From: Thermoplasmata archaeon
GTDB lineage: Archaea > Thermoplasmatota > Thermoplasmata > Thermoplasmatales > B87-G9
Direction of reading: 5' to 3'
Length of the DNA stretch: 7,248 nt
NCBI GenBank assembly: GCA_003649695.1
Contig: QMSR01000046.1
Coordinates: 1-7,248, forward strand
Shown here: one piece after another, positions 1 through 6,372 of the stretch
How the letters are laid out: every line of letters starts with the position of its first letter
How positions within the stretch are numbered: the stretch's first letter is position 1
Made by a program: the position numbers and the translations under genes
Notes under the pieces: model-generated
Databases searched by the model: none
Seen by the model: only the letters and a program-made list of their open reading frames with translations
Told to the model about the DNA's origin: nothing

Positions 1-302
1 ACGAGTCTGAGCTCGCCCACGGATCCGCAACGGGCGACAACGCCAGCATCCAGTTCCACGGGATTGAGGAAGGGATCTACTTCATCAGGGCCTCGGCGAT
101 CTACGAGAACGGGACCGTCGTCCAGATGCCGGACAAGCTTGGACCCATAAACATGGGGAAGGGCTACTTCCTGATCCTCACCGCACTCTCAATGGTCTTC
201 AAGGTCTACATAGTCGGCCTGGGCTTCTTCCTCGGCTTCGCGTACGCCATCAAGATCGTCCGCAGGGGGAGGAGGATCCTAGCCCAGTCTGGCCAGGACT
301 GA
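1..302 (+). CDS. Membrane-anchored protein, C-terminal part only (function unknown)
   Basis: The frame is open from position 3 to a TGA at 300-302, giving 99 visible residues; the start lies outside the window. The first ~50 residues read like the end of an extracytoplasmic beta-rich domain (for example GIYFIRASAIYENGTVVQ, with alternating hydrophobic residues and an N-x-T sequon). Then comes a hydrophobic stretch at about visible residues 55-84, containing YFLILTALSMVF and YIVGLGFFLGFAYAI with a single Lys between them. It ends in a short basic tail (KIVRRGRRIL). This is the pattern of a surface protein with an outside domain, a C-terminal membrane anchor and a positively charged cytoplasmic tail. 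The last 24 bases overlap the 3' end of the convergent methyltransferase gene. I do not recognise the family. It is called coding because of its composition, the sensible topology and the clean stop. Confidence 0.7.
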   Translation, partial: ESELAHGSATGDNASIQFHGIEEGIYFIRASAIYENGTVVQMPDKLGPINMGKGYFLILTALSMVFKVYIVGLGFFLGFAYAIKIVRRGRRILAQSGQD

Positions 303-1223
303 ATAGGTCCTCTCCAGGGAGCCGTGCACCCTCTGGTGCACCCTGTACAGCTCCACGAGGGGGTCCGAGAGGGCGAGCAGGGACTCGTCCCCCAGTGCAA
401 CGGCCGCCCTCCCCCCCGGCCTGAGAACCCTGTGGAAGGTGGCAAAGGCCCTGCGCATGAGGGATCGCAGGGGCTCGCCGCCTGTGCTTGAGGACCTCCC
501 ATAGGGGGCGTCCGTGGCGATGCCGTCGTACTCCCCCTCCACCTCCCCCACGTCCGCCACCTCCAAGCTCGCCTTCAGGCCCAGGGCCTCCAGATTCTCC
601 CTGGCCCCCTCCACCATCCTGGGGTCCCTGTCGCTGCCGTGGGCCTCTATCCCCATGAGGGCCGCCTCGATCAGGATGCTCCCCGCCCCGCAGAAGGGAT
701 CGAGGAGCCTTCCACCCCTCGGCACGGCCGAGAGGTTTACCAGGAGGCGGGCGTACTTCGGCTTCATCGATACGGGCGTCCGGAAGGGCCTCTGGTGGGG
801 CTCCCTGTGGGCGAAGGATTCCCTCTCCCAGACGACCCTCCCGAGAAGGAGGATTTCCCCAACCAGCACCGCCTTCAGAAGCAGCTCCGGACTGGAAAAG
901 GAGGGCTCGCCGCTCTGGGCCTCCGCTACCCTGGCAGCCAGCCTCCTCCTGTCCCCCCGAGGGAGGACGGACGAGGAAACCAGGAACGCTCGCCCCTTAG
1001 CCAGGTCGGGCGCGTTACCAGGTGGGCCCGCGTACTCAACCTCCGCAGCCCTCTTGCTCATCCCCAGCCTCCCCACCGCCGGCAGGGGGTCCGACTGGCA
1101 GCGGAGCAGGGTGAAGGGACCGAGGAAGGCCCAGGTGCATTGGACGCCCTCCGCCCGGAGGGCCGAGAGGAGCTCGAGCCTGGCCATGGCCACGTTCTCC
1201 CTTAGATGCTCGACCAGAAGCAC
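279..1223 (-). CDS. trmG10: tRNA (guanine(10)-N2)-methyltransferase, Trm-G10/Trm11 family
   Basis: Predicted SAM-dependent enzyme that methylates N2 of G10 in tRNA in the cytoplasm; 314 residues from the chosen start. The N-terminal half fits a diverged THUMP-type RNA-binding region. A family signature follows at about residues 145-165 (RPFRTPVSMKPKYARLLVNL, comparable to the RPF-x-P-x-SM-x-P-x-x-AR-x-LVNL of Trm-G10). Next are SAM motif I LLDPFCGAGSILIEAALMG (DPFCGAG at 175-181), the motif II acidic turn GSDRDPRM, and catalytic motif IV TDAPYGRSS (237 onward). The C-terminus HGSLERTYSVL resembles the family's H-x-SLTR-x-x-x-V ending. The motif IV core is DAPY rather than the common DPPY. Start choice: the frame is open to a TTG at 1289, but GTG at 1223 makes VLLVEHLRENVAMARLELL align with the usual family N-terminus, and it lies about 26 bases from a TATA box. 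TTG at 1229 is the alternative. The gene diverges from the TPR gene. Confidence 0.88.
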   Translation of the reverse strand: MLLVEHLRENVAMARLELLSALRAEGVQCTWAFLGPFTLLRCQSDPLPAVGRLGMSKRAAEVEYAGPPGNAPDLAKGRAFLVSSSVLPRGDRRRLAARVAEAQSGEPSFSSPELLLKAVLVGEILLLGRVVWERESFAHREPHQRPFRTPVSMKPKYARLLVNLSAVPRGGRLLDPFCGAGSILIEAALMGIEAHGSDRDPRMVEGARENLEALGLKASLEVADVGEVEGEYDGIATDAPYGRSSSTGGEPLRSLMRRAFATFHRVLRPGGRAAVALGDESLLALSDPLVELYRVHQRVHGSLERTYSVLARLG

Positions 1224-1231
1224 GCCCAAGG

Positions 1232-1239
1232 AATTTAAC
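1232..1239 (+). promoter_or_regulatory. TATA-like box for the TPR-repeat gene
   Basis: AATTTAAC preceded by the purine-rich AAGG, which could serve as a BRE. The box centre (about 1235.5) is roughly 26 bases from 1262, exactly the GTG start of the TPR gene, so a leaderless transcript is predicted. It is a weaker TATA match than the one on the other strand 15 bases away. The two boxes interleave within the divergent spacer. Confidence 0.5.
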
Positions 1240-1246
1240 CCAGGCT

Positions 1247-1254
1247 CTATATAA
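1247..1254 (-). promoter_or_regulatory. TATA box for the trmG10 gene
   Basis: On the minus strand this reads TTATATAG, a good archaeal TATA box in otherwise GC-rich DNA. Its centre (about 1250.5) lies roughly 26 bases upstream of 1224, so transcription should begin at or within a few bases of the GTG at 1223. This suggests a leaderless mRNA and supports the shorter start. No Shine-Dalgarno motif precedes that GTG. The spacing rule is established for archaeal promoters; the assignment is inferred. Confidence 0.6.
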
Positions 1255-1261
1255 CGGAATA

Positions 1262-4200
1262 GTGCCCCTCTGGTGGAGGAGAGAGTCAAGGATCAGGGAG
1301 ATCCTCGAAAGGGGTCCGAGGTCGGAGGAGGAGTGGAGGGAACTGGAGAGACTGGCGTCTAGGTGCAGGGAGCTCGACCTCCTCCGCCGCGTGATATCCC
1401 TTTGCGCTAGGGAAAACAGGTTTGACGCCGCCAGGAGGATCCTGGAGTCCCTGAGGAAGAGGGGGCTGGACACCTCCCTGCTCGAGGCCGAGCTCCTCCT
1501 GGCGGAGGGCTCCTACTCTGAGGCCCTTAGGCTCGCCGGTGGGAGGGAGGGGACGCTCTGGAAGTCCGTCGAGATAAGGGCCCTGTCGGGGCTGGGCAGG
1601 GACGAGGTGGCCGCGAGGCTCGCCTCCGAGATCCTGGAGGGGCTGGACCCCGGCGAGGCCGGGGCCCTCGTCGAGGAGCTCGCAAGCTATGCCGGACCGG
1701 CCCTAAGGAGGACCCTGGCGGTCCACCTGTTGAGGCAGGACCCGGCCAGGGCGCTGGAGCTCCTGAGGGACGACTCCTCCCCGGAGGGGCTGGAGTTGAG
1801 GTCGAGGGCGAGGGAGGCCCTCGGTGACCTCGAGGGCGCCCTCCAGGACATGCTGAAGGTCGCGACCCTCCGGCCCGAGCCTGACGTCATGCTCAGGCTG
1901 GGCAAGCTGGCCTCCGAACTAGGGAAGGGGACTATGGCGGAGGAGGCGCTGCGGAGGGCCGCCGAAGGGGGGCTCGAAGAGGCGGCGCTGAGGCTGGGGG
2001 AGCTCCTGGAGGGGCAGGGGAGGACGCTGGAGGCCGCCGAGGCCTACTCCATGGACGGGGAGGAGGGAAAGGTTAGGGCCGCCGAGCTCTACCTGGAGGC
2101 AGGCGAGCCGGAGAAAGCTCTTAAAGCGCTTGAGGGGGTCCCCGAGGACCCGAGGGTTCTCAAGGTCAAGGGGATCTCCCTCTGGAGGCTCGGGAGGCTC
2201 AAGGAGGCCCTTGAGAAGCTCGATGCCCTCCTCGTGATAAAGGAAGATGAGGAGGCCCTCGAGGCCAGGGCATCCGTCCTGGAGGCCCTGGGCGAGGAGG
2301 AGGAGCTGGGGAGAACGCTGCTGAGGCTAGGGGAGCTCAAGGGCGACCCGGTGACCCTGGTGAGGGGGGCGAGGATCCTCCTCCGCCATGGGGCCGGCGA
2401 TGAGGCGATACCGAGGCTGAAGGTCGCCCTCGCGACGGGCCTAGACGGGGAGGTTCTGGAGGCCCTCATGGAAATTCTCGCCTCCCTCGGCAGGTGGGAG
2501 GACGTGGTGGAGGTCTACGAGGGCGTAGGGGAGAGCACGCCCAGGGCGGAGGTCCTCCACGCGGAGGCCCTAGCCAGGGTGAGGGGAGACCTCTCACGCC
2601 TCAGGGAGCTCGCATCCAGGGACCCCGAGGCCATGGTCAGGCTCGCGAGGATCCTCACCGAGAGGGGGAGGGTCGACGAGGCCCTCGGCCTCCTGAGGGA
2701 GGCCTGCAGGGTCAGGCCGTCCTGGGAGAGCTACTCCATGCTGGGGACCGCCCTGGCCGAGGCCGGCAGGCTCAGGGAGGCCATATCCGCCCTGAGGGCG
2801 TCCCTGAGCTTCAGGGACGACCCCGAGACGAGGCTCTCCATCGCCGAGCTCCTGCTGCGCATGGGGGACGTCGAGGGTGCCGAGAGGGAGGCTGCGGACC
2901 TCCTGGAGTCCGGGGTGGGCAACAGGGCCAAGGCCCTGCTGGCCAGGTGCCTCATGGCCAAGGGCGAGCTCAGGAAGGCTATCGCGCTCCTGGAGGAGCT
3001 CCGGAACTCGGACGCCTGCGACCCTAGGTGCCTAGCCGCCCTGGCCGAGGCCTACCGCAAGGCCGGAAGGACGGATGAGGCCCTCGCCCTCCTGGAGGGT
3101 AGGGGGGATCTGGGACCAGATGGACTGAGGATCCTGTCCGAGCTCTACATCGAGAGGGGCAGGTGGGTGGACGCCCTCCTGGCCCTGGCGAGGCTGGAGA
3201 GGCTGGAGGGCCTCGGCCCCAGGGAGCTCGCCCTCAGGGGCAGGGCCGAGGAAGGCCTGGGGAGGTTCAGGGACGCCGTAAGGGACTACGTGAAGGCCTA
3301 CGAAGGGGGCCTGAAGGAGAGCTGGCTCAGGGAGAGGATGATAGAGGCCCTGTACAGGGGAGGGAGCTGGGAGGAGCTTACGAAGATCCTCAGCGACTCA
3401 GGCTTACCGGACAAGACAAACCTGATCCTTGCCAGGGCCCTGGCCGAGAGGGGGGACCTGGGGAGGGCGATGGAGATAGCGTCAAGGGAGTACCCGGAGG
3501 AGCTGAGGGGCCTGAGAAACCTGGTCATGGGAAGGATCCACGAGCTCAGGGGGGAGCTGGAGGCCGCCCTGAAGAGCTACAGGGACTCGGGGGAGGGGGA
3601 GTCCATGGCCAGGGCCTCGGGGATCTACGCCCAGCTCGGGGACCTCCAGAACGCCCTCGTCTCCATGAGGAGGGGGAGGGCCTTCTCCGGAGTCGTGGCG
3701 GAAGTCGCGTTGTCCCTGGCCGCCGGCCCGGTGCTGGAAGAGCTCCTGCCCAGGGTCGCGTCGCCCACCCAGAGGGCGAGGATCCTCGCAGTCCTAGGCA
3801 GGTGCGAGGAGGCCGAGGGGGAGCTCTCCGTGGGACAGGCCCCTCCCCCCGAGATCGCCCTCTGCCACCTGCTGGCCGGCAGGAGGAAGAGGGCCTTCGA
3901 GGTCGCCATGTCCTCCCTCCACAGGGGAGGGAACTGCGAGCTGGCCTTCGCGGTGGCGTTCCTCGCGGCGGGGAACAGCAGGGAGATGCTCAGGACCCTG
4001 GAGAAGACGCTGAAGGGCGTGAAGTCCCCCGACGCCAGGCTGGCCCTGGCGAGGATGGACCTGAGGCTAGGGAAGTTCAAGTCCGCCTCCAAGAACGCCG
4101 ACAAGGCCATCAAGTTCGGCCTCGGCCTGGACGCCCTCCTCGTCAAGGGGGAGGCCCTGCTCAACCTCGAGGACTTCCGGGGGGCCAGGAAGGTTGCCGA

Positions 4201-4708
4201 GGCCGTTCTGGCAGAGGACCCGGACTCGGTCGAGGGCTCCGTGCTCCTCCGGCTGGCCAGGGAGCGCAGGCCCATAAGGGTCTTCGAGATCCGTGGGGAG
4301 CTCGTCGGGGATCCTTCGGCCGTCCCCGGCCCAAGGGCCAGGACCCCCACCGGGCTGCCTCCCGGCTCCCTAGCAGTCCTGGAACGGAGGGGCTTCCTCC
4401 TGGCCGGCCTCTACAGGGGGAGCGGCATACCCAGCCTGGGGGAGGCTGTCGCCCTGCTCAGGCCCTATGGGGTGCTCGAGACCCTGAGGCTCCTCTCCTA
4501 CATAGAAGGGGTCCTGGAGTCCGACGTGGACCCCTCGGTCTGCCGCTTCCTGCCCAGAGTGAGGGGAGGGGAGGACCTGCTGGCCACGTGCAGGAGGCTC
4601 AGGTGCGGTCCCTACCTCGCGAAGATACTCTCCTCCTGCGCCGGGGCTCCGAGGGTCGCCGAAAAAATGGAGAGGGTTGTTGAGGGCCAGGAGGAAGAGG
4701 AGATCTAG
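1262..4708 (+). CDS. Giant tetratricopeptide-repeat (TPR) solenoid protein with a cysteine-containing C-terminal domain
   Basis: An 1148-residue protein of unknown function, probably cytoplasmic: no signal peptide or membrane segment is seen, and the N-terminus is MPLWWRRESR. It is rich in Leu, Ala, Glu, Arg and Gly. Almost the whole chain is helix-turn-helix repeats with the TPR core G-x-x-x-E/D-A-L/I. Repeat glycines fall at residues 469, 502, 535, 568, 602, 633, 667, 701, 731, 764 and 793 (steps of 29-34), more loosely at 83, 188, 281, 311, 377 and 410, and again at 846, 873, 904 and 937. I estimate over 20 units. TPR arrays scaffold protein-protein contacts, so a hub or assembly role is inferred, not shown. 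From about residue 1003 (IRVFEIRGELVGDP) the repeat pattern stops and a Pro/Gly-rich linker leads to a helical domain with Cys 1094, 1110, 1115 and 1126. The tail is acidic (EGQEEEEI). The GTG start is favoured because it is the first start in frame and sits ~26 bases from a TATA-like box. The gene diverges from trmG10 and converges on rpsJ, so no operon partner is visible. Confidence 0.9.
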   Translation: MPLWWRRESRIREILERGPRSEEEWRELERLASRCRELDLLRRVISLCARENRFDAARRILESLRKRGLDTSLLEAELLLAEGSYSEALRLAGGREGTLWKSVEIRALSGLGRDEVAARLASEILEGLDPGEAGALVEELASYAGPALRRTLAVHLLRQDPARALELLRDDSSPEGLELRSRAREALGDLEGALQDMLKVATLRPEPDVMLRLGKLASELGKGTMAEEALRRAAEGGLEEAALRLGELLEGQGRTLEAAEAYSMDGEEGKVRAAELYLEAGEPEKALKALEGVPEDPRVLKVKGISLWRLGRLKEALEKLDALLVIKEDEEALEARASVLEALGEEEELGRTLLRLGELKGDPVTLVRGARILLRHGAGDEAIPRLKVALATGLDGEVLEALMEILASLGRWEDVVEVYEGVGESTPRAEVLHAEALARVRGDLSRLRELASRDPEAMVRLARILTERGRVDEALGLLREACRVRPSWESYSMLGTALAEAGRLREAISALRASLSFRDDPETRLSIAELLLRMGDVEGAEREAADLLESGVGNRAKALLARCLMAKGELRKAIALLEELRNSDACDPRCLAALAEAYRKAGRTDEALALLEGRGDLGPDGLRILSELYIERGRWVDALLALARLERLEGLGPRELALRGRAEEGLGRFRDAVRDYVKAYEGGLKESWLRERMIEALYRGGSWEELTKILSDSGLPDKTNLILARALAERGDLGRAMEIASREYPEELRGLRNLVMGRIHELRGELEAALKSYRDSGEGESMARASGIYAQLGDLQNALVSMRRGRAFSGVVAEVALSLAAGPVLEELLPRVASPTQRARILAVLGRCEEAEGELSVGQAPPPEIALCHLLAGRRKRAFEVAMSSLHRGGNCELAFAVAFLAAGNSREMLRTLEKTLKGVKSPDARLALARMDLRLGKFKSASKNADKAIKFGLGLDALLVKGEALLNLEDFRGARKVAEAVLAEDPDSVEGSVLLRLARERRPIRVFEIRGELVGDPSAVPGPRARTPTGLPPGSLAVLERRGFLLAGLYRGSGIPSLGEAVALLRPYGVLETLRLLSYIEGVLESDVDPSVCRFLPRVRGGEDLLATCRRLRCGPYLAKILSSCAGAPRVAEKMERVVEGQEEEEI
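4268..4705 (+). other. Non-repeat C-terminal domain of the TPR protein with four cysteines
   Basis: This encodes residues 1003-1148. The TPR spacing ends, followed by a beta-like start (IRVFEIRGELVG) and a proline-rich linker (VPGPRARTPTGLPPGS). Helical segments come next, with cysteines at 1094, 1110, 1115 and 1126 (C-x15-C-x4-C-x10-C). Cysteine is sparse elsewhere in the protein, so four within 33 residues stands out. Zinc or iron-sulfur ligation, or disulfides stabilising a thermophile protein, are all possible; the spacing matches no motif I can name. Confidence 0.5.
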
Positions 4709-5019
4709 GTCAGGAGCTCGATGTTTATCTTGACCTCGTCGGGGATCTGAATCTTCAAGATCCTCCTGAGGACCCTGTCGTCGACGTTGAGGTCCAGGAG
4801 CCTCTTGTGGATCCTCATCTCCCAGCGCTCGTAGGTCTCGCTCCCCTGACCGCAGGGGCTCTTCCTCACGGGAACCACGAGCCTCCTGGTGGGGAGGGGG
4901 ACCGGTCCGTGGACCTCCTCCCCGGCCTGGAGGACGAGGTTCTTGATGGCCATTGCCACCTCGTCCAGCTTCCGGTGGTCGGTGCCGTAGAGGGTGATCC
5001 TGGCCCTGTACCTCGCCAT
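4705..5019 (-). CDS. rpsJ: 30S ribosomal protein S10 (archaeal uS10)
   Basis: A 104-residue protein, close to the usual archaeal length (~102). It starts ARYRARITLYGTDHRKLDEV and carries the uS10 loop region GPVPLPTRRLVVPVRKSPCG, then YERWEMRIHKRLLDL. uS10 belongs to the head of the 30S subunit. The ATG at 5019 lies 7 bases after the EF-1A stop. No good Shine-Dalgarno precedes it (the spacer is AGCCGAG), so expression is probably by translational coupling with EF-1A on the same transcript, the usual archaeal arrangement. The stop (TAG read from 4707 down to 4705) is embedded in the CTAG that also holds the stop of the convergent TPR gene, leaving no room for a separate terminator. The identity is secure. 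Confidence 0.97.
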   Translation of the reverse strand: MARYRARITLYGTDHRKLDEVAMAIKNLVLQAGEEVHGPVPLPTRRLVVPVRKSPCGQGSETYERWEMRIHKRLLDLNVDDRVLRRILKIQIPDEVKINIELLT

Positions 5020-5026
5020 CTCGGCT

Positions 5027-6325
5027 TCAGCCCTTGATCTCCACCTTCTTGGGCTCGATGTCTATGACCTGGCCCGCGCCGATGGTCATGCCCATATCCC
5101 TGATGGCGAACCTCCCGAGCTGCGGGAATTCGCTGTACTTCTCGATGACCATGGGCTTGATGGGCCTCAGCTTCACGACGGCGACGTCGCCCTTCTTCAG
5201 GAACTTCGGGTGCTCCTCGATGACCTGGCCCGTCCTGGGGTCGAGCTTCTGGAGCAGCTCCTCGAACCTGCAGGCCACCTGGGCCGTGTGGGCGTGGATC
5301 ACCGGGGTGTAGCCGACGCCGATCGCGGTCGGGTGGTTCAGGATGATGATGCGCGCGGTGAAGGTGTTCGCGACGGTGGGCGGGTTGTCCAGGTGCCCGG
5401 CAACGTCCCCCCTCTTGATGTCCTTCTTGGAGACCCCCCTGACGTTGAACCCGATGTTGTCGCCGGGGACGGCCTCGTCGAGGGGCTTGTGGTGCATCTC
5501 GATGCTCTTGACCTCGCCCACGACGCCCGGCGGCATGAAGACCACCTTGTCACCCGGCCTCAGCCTGCCGGTCTCGACCCTGCCTACGGGAACGGTCCCG
5601 ACGCCCTTGATTGAGTACACGTCCTGGATGGGAATCCTCAGCGGCTTGTCGACCGGCTTCTCCTTGGGCGGCTGGATCATGTTCAGGGCCTGGATCAGGG
5701 TCGGGCCCTTGAACCAGGGCATCTTCTCGCTGGGCTTCACGATGTTCTCGCCGTAGTAGGCGGATATTGGGACGACCGCAATGGGCTTGTAGCCCACGGT
5801 CTTGAGGAGCTTCTCCACCTCCGCCTTGAGCTTCTCGAACCTCTCCTGGCTGTAGGGCGGGTGGGTGGCATCCATCTTGTTTATGACCACCAGGATCTGG
5901 GGGACGCCCAGGGTCTTGGCCAGGAAGACGTGCTCCCTGGTCTGCTCCTGCACGCCCTCGCCCTCCCTGGCGGAGACCACGAGGACGGCGGCGTCCGCCT
6001 GGGAGGTCCCGGTGATCATGTTCTTGACGAAGTCCCTGTGCCCCGGTGCATCGATGATCGTGAAGTAGTACTTGTCGGTCTCGAACTCCCTGTGGGCGAT
6101 GTCGATGGTCAGGCCCCTCTCCCTCTCCTCCTTGAGCCTGTCCATGACGAAGGCGAACTCGAAGGTCTCCTTGCCCAGCTTCTCCGCCTCCTCCTTGAGC
6201 TTCTTGATGATGTTGTCCGGTATGGCCCCGGTCTCGTAGAGGAGCCTTCCAACTGTGGTGCTCTTCCCGTGGTCGACGTGCCCGATGAAGATCAAGTTAA
6301 GGTGTTCCTTCTCCCTAGCTGGCAT
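5027..6325 (-). CDS. tuf: Translation elongation factor 1-alpha (EF-1A / aEF1A)
   Basis: A 432-residue GTPase that delivers aminoacyl-tRNA to the ribosomal A site. All G motifs are present: G1 GHVDHGKST (15-23), switch I with ERERGLTID (67-75), G3 DAPGHRDF (92-99), G4 NKMD (149-152) and G5 ISA (187-189). Domain 2 (from about residue 230, with [13 protein letters not shown]) and domain 3 (ending [19 protein letters not shown]) are complete, and the length is normal. The lineage-marker loop before QTREH reads [10 protein letters not shown] (118-127), two residues longer than in typical euryarchaea and five shorter than in crenarchaea or eukaryotes. The ATG at 6325 is supported by a Shine-Dalgarno 5 bases upstream and a TATA box. 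EF-2 lies 47 bases upstream and S10 starts 7 bases after the stop. Expression could come both from read-through of the EF-2 transcript and from the internal promoter. Confidence 0.98.
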   Translation of the reverse strand: MPAREKEHLNLIFIGHVDHGKSTTVGRLLYETGAIPDNIIKKLKEEAEKLGKETFEFAFVMDRLKEERERGLTIDIAHREFETDKYYFTIIDAPGHRDFVKNMITGTSQADAAVLVVSAREGEGVQEQTREHVFLAKTLGVPQILVVINKMDATHPPYSQERFEKLKAEVEKLLKTVGYKPIAVVPISAYYGENIVKPSEKMPWFKGPTLIQALNMIQPPKEKPVDKPLRIPIQDVYSIKGVGTVPVGRVETGRLRPGDKVVFMPPGVVGEVKSIEMHHKPLDEAVPGDNIGFNVRGVSKKDIKRGDVAGHLDNPPTVANTFTARIIILNHPTAIGVGYTPVIHAHTAQVACRFEELLQKLDPRTGQVIEEHPKFLKKGDVAVVKLRPIKPMVIEKYSEFPQLGRFAIRDMGMTIGAGQVIDIEPKKVEIKG

Positions 6326-6330
6326 GCCCT

Positions 6331-6338
6331 ATCACCTC
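6331..6338 (-). promoter_or_regulatory. Shine-Dalgarno site of EF-1A
   Basis: The minus strand reads GAGGTGAT, matching eight bases of the GGAGGTGAT complement of the archaeal 16S rRNA 3' end, and is followed by a 5-base spacer before the ATG at 6325. It is the only strong Shine-Dalgarno seen ahead of a start in the window. It fixes the EF-1A start and fits a very highly expressed gene. Confidence 0.8.
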
Positions 6339-6356
6339 GACCTTATAGCGGAGCGA

Positions 6357-6364
6357 TATTTATA
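6357..6364 (-). promoter_or_regulatory. TATA box of an internal EF-1A promoter
   Basis: The minus strand reads TATAAATA (within ACTATAAATATC), directly after the EF-2 stop codon. With the usual ~26-base spacing, transcription would start near 6334-6337, giving a leader of about 10 bases that barely includes the Shine-Dalgarno. It would let EF-1A and S10 be made independently of EF-2. The whole 6326-6372 spacer is markedly AT-rich against its flanks. Confidence 0.65.
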
Positions 6365-6372
6365 GTATTGCC

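Noticed and set aside
514..1254. Open plus-strand frame opposite the tRNA methyltransferase gene
   Set aside because: The minus-strand frame has clear SAM-binding and catalytic motifs. The opposite reading is Ser/Arg/Pro-rich without motifs, and long only because stop codons are rare at high GC.
1224..1289. N-terminal extension of the methyltransferase to a TTG at 1289
   Set aside because: It would run through the TATA box and overlap the divergent TPR gene. Homology to the family N-terminus begins at the GTG at 1223.
3163..4683. Long open plus-strand frame overlapping the 3' half of the TPR gene
   Set aside because: Its translation is Gly/Arg/Pro/Gln-rich low-complexity sequence with no domain. 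It is an offset reading of the GC-rich, purine-rich TPR gene.
4200..4705. Possible DNA primase large-subunit-like iron-sulfur domain at the end of the TPR protein
   Set aside because: Four cysteines are present, but the spacing and surrounding residues do not match the conserved primase motifs.
1262..4708. DNA-level tandem repeats or a CRISPR-like array suggested by recurring GAGG/GCCCTC motifs about every 100 bases
   Set aside because: The periodicity reflects degenerate TPR codons. No repeat unit is conserved at the nucleotide level and there are no spacer-like segments.
4994..5614. Open plus-strand frame opposite EF-1A
   Set aside because: It is antisense to an unambiguous EF-1A. Its Asp/Leu/Val/His-rich translation is the complement of highly biased codons.
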